The notes under the pieces are model-generated. The model did no database searches, had not been told where the DNA came from, and saw nothing but the letters and a program-made list of their open reading frames with translations. Shown one piece after another: positions 5,526 to 10,712 of a DNA stretch of 10,712 nt. Numbering within the stretch: the first letter of the stretch is position 1; each line of letters begins with the position of its first letter. The translations under genes were made by a program, and so were the position numbers. The stretch lies in the NCBI GenBank assembly GCA_017965685.1, contig JAGCPM010000187.1:1-10712 (forward strand), read 5' to 3'. The stretch is from Kiritimatiellia bacterium (GTDB lineage Bacteria; Verrucomicrobiota; Kiritimatiellia; RFP12; UBA1067).

Positions 5526-6860
5526 ATGAAGATCGCAACAATGGCCATTGCCGCCATGTCCGCTTTCGCGGCGATGGCGCAAATCGTGGAGAGGCCGCGT
5601 CCAGAGGGGTGGGAACGCCTCGTGACGGGCGGCAGGTTCATGGACCGATTCGAAAAGCCGCAGGTCATCGGCAACGGCTGGACGGACAAATGCTGGGGTG
5701 GCGACAACGTCAGACCCCGCGATGTCAGGAACGGCATCGAGGATTCCGAATACTCCTACTGGGGCGGCAACATCACGAATGTCGGGAGTGAATACCATCT
5801 CTTCGTGGCGAGGTGGAAGGAAAGCGAGCCGAGAGGGCACATGTTCTGGCCTCACAGCGAAGTCGCACACGCCGTCTCAAGCAGGCCGGACGGAGATTTC
5901 AAGGTGGTCGAAGTCCTCGGCAAGGGCCACAACCCTGAACTTTTCCGTTGCAAGGACGGCTCGTGGGCGGTGTACTGCATCGATGACCGCAAGCCCTACC
6001 ACGCGCACTTCTATCGCTCCACGTCCATAAACGGGCCGTGGAAGTACGAACGCATGCAGCTCGACTACGACGGCAAGGATCCACTCGACGGCGAAAGCAA
6101 TTTCTCCTTCTGCACAAGGCCGGATGGCAGCATCCTGGCGGTATGTCGCGGTGGCGGGATCTGGCTTTCGGAAGACGGCATCAAGCCTTTCGTGCGCAAG
6201 TCCGAAGGGAGTGTGTATCCCGATGTCGCCGGAAGGTTCGAGGATCCGGTCATCTGGCGCGACGAGGTGCAGTACCACATGATCGTCAACGACTGGCTGG
6301 GGCGTGTCGCGTGGAAACTCACTTCGCCCGACGGCTTCGTCTGGACGACGCAGCCCGGCGAGGCATACATGCCTGGAATTGCGCCGAACGACTGGTTCAA
6401 GTACGAACGCATGAAAGTTCTTCAGGATGAATCCGGGCGCGTTGTGCAGGCGAACTTCGCCGTCATCGACTGCGTGAAAAAGAACGACAAAGGCGGCGAC
6501 ATGCATTCGTCCAAGAACATTACGATACCCGTGAATCCCGGCCGCAGAGTGCAGACGTTCAGGAAGACGCGCAAGGGGCTCGAAGTGCGCATAGCCAAGG
6601 AGCGCGGCTTTGATCCGCTCGCGGATGTCGATGTCGAGTCGCTCATCCTCGGTCCGCAATCGCTCGTCGCGTACGGGCAGGGAGTAAAGCCTGTCGGCAC
6701 CGCCGAGGCGGCTGGCGACCTCGTAGTCATATTCCCGCCAATCGAACTAGATACGCCAGTCATGCAAGTCCTCGGCAAGGAGAGATCGGGCAGGCTTTTC
6801 TTCGCCACGTTCCGCACAGATGGAACGAAGCTGGGCAGATTCAAATACGAACAGGAGTAA
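5526..6860 (+). CDS. Secreted five-bladed beta-propeller glycoside hydrolase-like protein (GH43/GH117-like)
   Basis: A 444-aa protein with a signal peptide (MKIATMAIAAMSAFAAMA, likely cut before QIVERP). The body shows repeated blade motifs of clan-F-type propellers: GHNPELFRCKDGSWAVYC, FYRSTSINGPWKYE, IWLSEDGIKPF, FEDPVIWRDEVQYHMIVNDW and LTSPDGFVWT. The acidic residues in GHNPELF and FEDPVIW are candidates for the active site, but the family cannot be fixed by eye. A C-terminal beta-rich segment (about residues 350-444) follows. The likely role is removal of a sugar from a polysaccharide or oligosaccharide outside the cytoplasm. The start at 5526 is set by GGAGGAG five bases upstream and the signal peptide; the frame is open 40 codons further but that crosses the promoter. 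First gene of an operon with the aldo/keto reductase. Confidence 0.68.
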   Translation: MKIATMAIAAMSAFAAMAQIVERPRPEGWERLVTGGRFMDRFEKPQVIGNGWTDKCWGGDNVRPRDVRNGIEDSEYSYWGGNITNVGSEYHLFVARWKESEPRGHMFWPHSEVAHAVSSRPDGDFKVVEVLGKGHNPELFRCKDGSWAVYCIDDRKPYHAHFYRSTSINGPWKYERMQLDYDGKDPLDGESNFSFCTRPDGSILAVCRGGGIWLSEDGIKPFVRKSEGSVYPDVAGRFEDPVIWRDEVQYHMIVNDWLGRVAWKLTSPDGFVWTTQPGEAYMPGIAPNDWFKYERMKVLQDESGRVVQANFAVIDCVKKNDKGGDMHSSKNITIPVNPGRRVQTFRKTRKGLEVRIAKERGFDPLADVDVESLILGPQSLVAYGQGVKPVGTAEAAGDLVVIFPPIELDTPVMQVLGKERSGRLFFATFRTDGTKLGRFKYEQE

Positions 6861-6864
6861 AGCC

Positions 6865-7812
6865 GTGACGCCTGTGATATTCGGGACATCCTGCCTCGGC
6901 AACCTCTACGGCGAGGTGCCTTTTGAAACGAAGATCGCCATAGCCGCCGAGTGGTTCAAGGCATTCAAGCGTCCTGTGATCGACTCCGCCGGAAAGTATG
7001 GCGCGGGTCTTTCGCTCGAATGCATCGGCAAGGCTCTGAAAGCGCTCGGCAAAAAGCCGGGCGACCTTGTGATATCGGTGAAGCTGGGCTGGCGCAGGTC
7101 GCGTCGCCTGGCGCCTGGCGAGGAAGAGACTTTCGAGCCCGGAGCGTGGAAGGGGCTCGAATACGACGCGATGCAGGATATCTCAAGCGCAGGGATATTG
7201 CGCTGCCACGAAGAGGCCAAGGCTCTTCTCGGCGGCTACCCCATTGACCTCGTTTCCGTGCACGATCCCGACGAGTATCTCGCGGCGGGCGGAAGATTGG
7301 ACGACATCCTAGGCGCGTACGAATCGCTTTTCTCGCTCAAGGCGATTGGCGAGGCCGAAGGCGTGGGTATAGGCTCGAAGGACTGGCGCGTGATAAAGCG
7401 GCTGTGGGATGAAGGGGTGCTCTTCGACTGGGCGATGTTCGCCTGCCAGCCAACCTTGCTCGTCCATCCTCCGGAGCTCCTCGAATTCGTAAAGGAGCTC
7501 AAGGCGGCCGGAGTGGCGCTGATCGATTCGGCGGTCTTCAACGGCGGCTTCCTCATGGGCGAAAAATACCTCGACTACCGCCTGGCCGACCCGGTGAAGG
7601 ATGCGGCGGCCTTCGCTTTTCGCGATAAATACCTCGCGCTCTGCAGGGAATACGGACTCGATCCGGCCGCGCCTGCCGTGGAGTACGCATATCGTCTCGG
7701 CTTCGGCTCGGTCGCGCTCAACACAGCCTCTCCGCGTCTGATAGCCCGGAACGCGTCGTACGCGACCGCCCACGCTCCTCTTGAATTCTGGGAAAGACTC
7801 GGCCTTCCCTGA
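6865..7812 (+). CDS. Aldo/keto reductase, D-threo-aldose 1-dehydrogenase (L-fucose dehydrogenase) type
   Basis: A 315-aa cytoplasmic NAD(P)-dependent oxidoreductase with the (beta/alpha)8 AKR fold. The catalytic tetrad is visible as D40 and Y45 (IDSAGKYGAG), K73 (VISVKLGW) and H133 (LVSVHDPDEYL). The HDPDEYL and SAGKYGAGLS signatures fit the subgroup that oxidises L-fucose, D-arabinose or L-galactose to the lactone. The start is GTG 6865: AGGAG lies in the last codons of the preceding gene (6853-6857) and the homology begins at TPVIFGTSCLGNLYG. Only 4 bp separate it from the preceding TAA, so translation is probably coupled. With the upstream secreted glycosidase this suggests oxidation of the released sugar, a fucose- or galactose-like aldose being the guess. 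Confidence 0.85.
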   Translation: MTPVIFGTSCLGNLYGEVPFETKIAIAAEWFKAFKRPVIDSAGKYGAGLSLECIGKALKALGKKPGDLVISVKLGWRRSRRLAPGEEETFEPGAWKGLEYDAMQDISSAGILRCHEEAKALLGGYPIDLVSVHDPDEYLAAGGRLDDILGAYESLFSLKAIGEAEGVGIGSKDWRVIKRLWDEGVLFDWAMFACQPTLLVHPPELLEFVKELKAAGVALIDSAVFNGGFLMGEKYLDYRLADPVKDAAAFAFRDKYLALCREYGLDPAAPAVEYAYRLGFGSVALNTASPRLIARNASYATAHAPLEFWERLGLP

Positions 7813-7945
7813 CAGCCGTCCGTTCTTCCTCTCTGCCGCCGGATTGCCTTCATCCACAGAAACGCAAGGCGAGCCCAATTTTGCACCTAGTGTCCAGTAT
7901 TTGGCAAACTGCGTGCCCTAAGAATAAGAATGGGTAAGTTCCAGA

Positions 7946-7974
7946 TTGCATCCCGTTGTGGAATATGGTATACT
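7946..7974 (+). promoter_or_regulatory. Promoter of the GntR/LacI-type regulator
   Basis: TTGCAT (7946-7951), a 17-bp spacer and TATACT (7969-7974) preceded by TGG (extended -10). The expected start near 7981 leaves only about 5 nt before the ATG at 7987, so the message is short-leadered or leaderless. The rest of the 174-bp gap (7813-7986) shows only a weak hairpin (TTGCCTT/AAGGCGA, 7844-7872) that could serve as a poor terminator for the upstream operon. Confidence 0.6.
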
Positions 7975-7986
7975 AGCGGTATTGGC

Positions 7987-9087
7987 ATGAAAGAAACTTT
8001 GAAATACAGGCAGATATTCGAGGATCTTCGGAAAGGCGTCCGCGACGGGCTTTATCCCGGAGGGGTGCCGCTACCCTCGGAAGAGGCGCTCGTCAGGAAG
8101 TACAAAGTCTCGCGCATAACGGCGGTGCGCGCGATGGACGAGCTCGTGAAGTGCGGGCTCGTCTACCGCAAGCGCGGAGCCGGGACGTTCGCCACCAAGA
8201 CGGCACGGCGCGAGTCGGGGCGGCTTGGGCTGATAATGCCGAGTCTTGCCGTAGGCGAGGTGTTCCCGGTCATGTGTCAGGCATTGATGCGCTGCGCACA
8301 GAAAGACGGCTATTCTCTCGTGCTTGGCGACATTTCCGCGCCTACACCCTCGAAACGCGCGATCGAGGCGGGCAAGGTCGCCCGCGCTTTCGTCAAGCAG
8401 CGCGTTGCCGGTGTCGTTCTCCAACCGCTTGCGTTTCTCAAGACGCCCGAGCGTGTGACGCGCGAGGTTCTTACGCTTTTCGACAACGCCGAGATTCCGG
8501 TCGTGCTGATCGACCGTAACATAAGTCTCGATGGAGATCCGGTGCGGCACGACTTCGTGGGAATAGACAATTTCTCCGCCGGCCGTGCGCTCGGCGAACA
8601 CATGGTGAAACAGGGCGCGAAGCGGGTGCGCTTCCTGATGCGCCCGAACTGCGCGACCGTCATACGCGATAGGCTGGACGGCGCGGCAAGCGTGCTTGGC
8701 TCCGCAGGCGGCAAGGATTTCAAGATTGTTGCCGAGCCCGACGATCTTGCCGCACTCGGCCTGACATTCAGGAAAAGGCAGCGTCCCGACGCCGTGATCT
8801 GCGAATCGGACTACGTCGCGGCGATTCTCTTGAACACGCTCGACAAGCTGGGGCTCTCGGTTCCGGAGGACGTCCTCCTGGCCGGCTTCGACGACATCCG
8901 CTGCGCGGTCACCACTTTCCCGCAGCTTACGACGATCCACCAGCCGTGCGAGGACATCGCCCTCATCGCCTATCGTGCGCTCAGGGAGCGCATTCTGAAT
9001 CCGTCGCTTCCGCCGCGGCAGATATGCCTCGGCGCGCCGCTCGTCATCCGCGAATCCACGCGTTCGGGCCGGCCTTCCAAAAGTTGA
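7987..9087 (+). CDS. Transcriptional regulator, GntR-type winged helix with LacI-type sugar-binding domain
   Basis: A 366-aa regulator. Residues about 5-70 form a GntR winged helix (QIFEDLRKGVRDGLYPGG, LPSEEALVRKYKVSRITAVR, YRKRGAGTFA). From about residue 78 it follows the LacI/GalR periplasmic-binding-like fold: GRLGLIMPSL, VVLIDRNISLDG, DFVGIDNFSAGRALGEHM, PDAVICESDYVAA, LSVPEDVLLAGFDDI and TTIHQPCEDIALIAYRAL. This AraR-like architecture is common in PVC and Firmicutes sugar regulators, where ligand binding releases DNA. The start chosen is ATG 7987, where the winged helix begins; the open frame from 7930 would contain the promoter. It follows the glycosidase/reductase operon and precedes the secreted protein, either of which may be its target. 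The ligand is unknown. Confidence 0.9.
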   Translation: MKETLKYRQIFEDLRKGVRDGLYPGGVPLPSEEALVRKYKVSRITAVRAMDELVKCGLVYRKRGAGTFATKTARRESGRLGLIMPSLAVGEVFPVMCQALMRCAQKDGYSLVLGDISAPTPSKRAIEAGKVARAFVKQRVAGVVLQPLAFLKTPERVTREVLTLFDNAEIPVVLIDRNISLDGDPVRHDFVGIDNFSAGRALGEHMVKQGAKRVRFLMRPNCATVIRDRLDGAASVLGSAGGKDFKIVAEPDDLAALGLTFRKRQRPDAVICESDYVAAILLNTLDKLGLSVPEDVLLAGFDDIRCAVTTFPQLTTIHQPCEDIALIAYRALRERILNPSLPPRQICLGAPLVIRESTRSGRPSKS

Positions 9088-9095
9088 CATGTCAA
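9084..9095. promoter_or_regulatory. 12-bp perfect palindrome, candidate operator
   Basis: TTGACATGTCAA overlaps the stop codon of the regulator and lies 26 bp upstream of the TATAAT at 9122. Its position just upstream of the next promoter suits a repressor or activator site, possibly of the adjacent GntR/LacI-type protein. No second copy was found near 5475 or 7946. Confidence 0.35.
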
Positions 9096-9121
9096 TTCAA
9101 CACGGCGTGATGGAATTAGTG

Positions 9122-9127
9122 TATAAT
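9122..9127 (+). promoter_or_regulatory. -10 element (TATAAT) of the secreted protein gene
   Basis: A perfect TATAAT, but no good -35 at 16-18 bp: the region reads AACACG. The nearest TTGACA (9084-9089) is 32 bp away. This may be an activator-dependent or weak promoter. A leader of about 40 nt with GAGGATAGGA (9161-9170) precedes the ATG. Confidence 0.5.
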
Positions 9128-9174
9128 ATCATTAACAGTTAAACCAAAACCGACAACCACGAGGATAGGATATC

Positions 9175-10712
9175 ATGAAAAGAATCAGTGTGATCCGTGT
9201 TTGCGCGTTATGCGCAGGATTGACGCTTGCGGTATCTGCCGCGTTTGGCGCGGTCTCGACGTTCACGGCGGAGACCGATCAAGACAACAACGGCTACAAC
9301 GGCACTGTGAAAGCCGGCGGCGACGGCTACGCCTTCACTGCGGAGGACTCGGCGAGATACTACAAGTTCCTTTATCTTTACGACGACCTCCTGCTCGACG
9401 GCACTGTGTGCGCGGGCAGCACGAACTGGTTCACCGCCTACATCGGCACCCACGCATGGCACCCCGTCACCGTCACCGTCACGAACGGCGCGCGGATGGT
9501 CACGGGAAAGGAGCGTAACATCCTGTTCAAGGGCAAGGGCGGTACGATTGTCGTCTCCGAGCCGACTGACGCACCATTTGAATGGGGGCTTGGTAGCAAA
9601 ATCACAACTGTCCTCGGCGACACCTATCCCAACCAGATCGGCACGGTCGGCTACAGCTCGAAGTTCACGCTTTGCTCAGATGTCACATCTGACACCGGCA
9701 CAAACGACATCCTTCGCCTCCTCGCCCATGGTACGGCGTCCTACCAGGTCGTCAGCAACGAGAACGCCAATGTCGCCGCACGTATCTTGTTTGAAGGTGG
9801 CGATCTCCGCTCGATCTATAACGACGCCACGAAGTTTCAAGTTACCGATGGCGCGAAGATCGTTCTCCAGAGCGTGGACGGCAATCCGATCATACTGCGC
9901 TCCTACGCCTACTCCCGTTATTCGCTTTTCGCGGGTGCGGGAACGCTTGAAACAGCCGGCGATGGCGATGTCGTACTTTTGCAGCACGCGTACGCCACCA
10001 AGACGGTGACGCTTGGAGCAGACGAGGGCGGGCGCATCGTCTGGGGCAACGCAGGCGATTTCAAGTTGGTCGGAAGAATGTGCCTGAAACTGACATCCGA
10101 TGACGTCTTGCCGCATGGCGCCGGGAAGGGCAGAGTGATGATTTCCGTTGGAGAGTATTCCGGAACGGGCACGAGCGAAGCCGCGCCGGTTGTCATTGAC
10201 CTCAACGGCACATTGAACACGGTGAACGGCATTGCAATCGGCGGAAACGCTTACTACAGCAAGTGGCATGTAGTCACCAACTCTTCCGCAACAGTCGCAA
10301 CGCTGGGGCTGGACATCTACATGGACAAGAATCTACACGAAATCATGACGACCAACCTTGCTGACAACGCGGCTTTGAGCATCAGGCTCAAAAAGATTGG
10401 CGCGGGGAAGTTGTCCATCGGCAATGCCAATGCGACCAACATACTGGAGCGCGTCGCAGGAACGGAAGTCGCGGATGGCGTTCTCTGGTTCGGCAATAAC
10501 TACACGCTTACGCGCCCGCTTTCGGTGACCGGCAATGGTTCGATACAGGTGCGCGAGGATGTGCAATATGCCAGAACGCTCGACCTCTCGGCCATCGCCG
10601 ATGCCGATCTCTCCATCGGCGGCCTCACGGTCGTCGATAATCCGCAGAATGCTCCCACGATCACGAAGTTCCGCCCGGCGGCGAACGGCAAGCTGTATCT
10701 GACGAATGTTTC
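9175..10712 (+). CDS. Large secreted autotransporter-type beta-strand-rich protein, truncated by window edge
   Basis: The frame from ATG 9175 is open to the right edge (512 codons, no stop), so the gene continues outside. The N-terminus is a signal peptide (MKRISVIRVCALCAGLTLAV, SAAFGA, cleavage near residue 26). The rest is rich in Gly, Thr, Asn and Val with short beta-strand repeats, for example GAGTLETAGDGDVVLLQ and LKKIGAGKLSIGNANAT; the latter matches the LtKtGaGtL pattern of autotransporter-associated beta-strand repeats. This points to an exported beta-helix at the cell surface. Only three Cys follow the signal peptide. No catalytic motif is seen. Such proteins in PVC bacteria often end in a sorting or beta-barrel domain, which is not visible here. 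RBS AGGA at 9167-9170. Confidence 0.8.
   Translation, partial: MKRISVIRVCALCAGLTLAVSAAFGAVSTFTAETDQDNNGYNGTVKAGGDGYAFTAEDSARYYKFLYLYDDLLLDGTVCAGSTNWFTAYIGTHAWHPVTVTVTNGARMVTGKERNILFKGKGGTIVVSEPTDAPFEWGLGSKITTVLGDTYPNQIGTVGYSSKFTLCSDVTSDTGTNDILRLLAHGTASYQVVSNENANVAARILFEGGDLRSIYNDATKFQVTDGAKIVLQSVDGNPIILRSYAYSRYSLFAGAGTLETAGDGDVVLLQHAYATKTVTLGADEGGRIVWGNAGDFKLVGRMCLKLTSDDVLPHGAGKGRVMISVGEYSGTGTSEAAPVVIDLNGTLNTVNGIAIGGNAYYSKWHVVTNSSATVATLGLDIYMDKNLHEIMTTNLADNAALSIRLKKIGAGKLSIGNANATNILERVAGTEVADGVLWFGNNYTLTRPLSVTGNGSIQVREDVQYARTLDLSAIADADLSIGGLTVVDNPQNAPTITKFRPAANGKLYLTNV

Noticed and set aside
5877..6659. 260-codon minus-strand frame opposite the glycosidase
   Set aside because: No family features; the plus strand has a signal peptide, blade motifs and a strong ribosome binding site.
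8071..9090. Long minus-strand frame opposite the GntR/LacI-type regulator
   Set aside because: It is an antisense shadow in a GC-rich gene; the plus strand has the winged-helix and sugar-binding motifs.
9676..10269. 197-codon minus-strand frame opposite the secreted protein
   Set aside because: It is a shadow of the plus-strand frame open from 9175 to the window edge, which has a signal peptide and beta-strand repeats.

Overview
The window looks like a chromosomal segment of a moderately GC-rich, uncultured member of the PVC group, most plausibly a Kiritimatiellae or Lentisphaeria-like Verrucomicrobiota. The grounds are a topoisomerase IV B subunit of the short type also seen in Bacteroidota, hybrid GntR/LacI sugar regulators, a secreted clan-F-like glycosidase, a long autotransporter-type beta-strand protein, and intergenic arrays of degenerate palindromes. 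This is an inference from protein style; no marker gene proves it.

Left part (1-2930): the C-terminal three quarters of sigma-54 (rpoN, plus strand) converges on a complete parE (minus strand). As given, neither gene has a stop codon at the junction and each frame runs on through the other gene. One missing A in the AAA run at 1013-1015 explains both: with a fourth A, sigma-54 ends in a family-typical IPSCRTRAIP followed by TGA, and ParE ends CDSSEF followed by TGA, giving a tail-to-tail overlap of about 37 bp.

Repeat island (about 2930-3780): there is no convincing protein gene. It holds a 9-bp-periodic motif, seven palindromic units on an exact 23-bp period, a cluster of GC-rich hairpins, an intrinsic terminator, a second array on a 22-bp period, an inverted copy of the first motif, and a good minus-strand promoter that fires into the second array.

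Middle (3782-5434): a 97-aa three-helix SemiSWEET/PQ-loop-like membrane protein is read rightward. It overlaps by 29 bp the end of a leftward two-gene operon, xseB followed by a GHKL ATPase (ATGA overlap), whose promoter appears to make a leaderless xseB message.

Right part (5475-10712): a rightward carbohydrate unit. A strong promoter drives a secreted five-bladed beta-propeller glycosidase-like protein and a translationally coupled aldo/keto reductase of the D-threo-aldose (L-fucose) dehydrogenase type. Next, from its own promoter, comes a GntR-LacI-type sugar-responsive repressor, then a large secreted autotransporter-type protein cut by the window edge. The likely logic is extracytoplasmic release of a sugar, oxidation inside the cell and control by a ligand-binding repressor. 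Two real genes (parE and the terminal secreted protein) have no stop codon inside the window in their frames, so simple ORF calling misses them.
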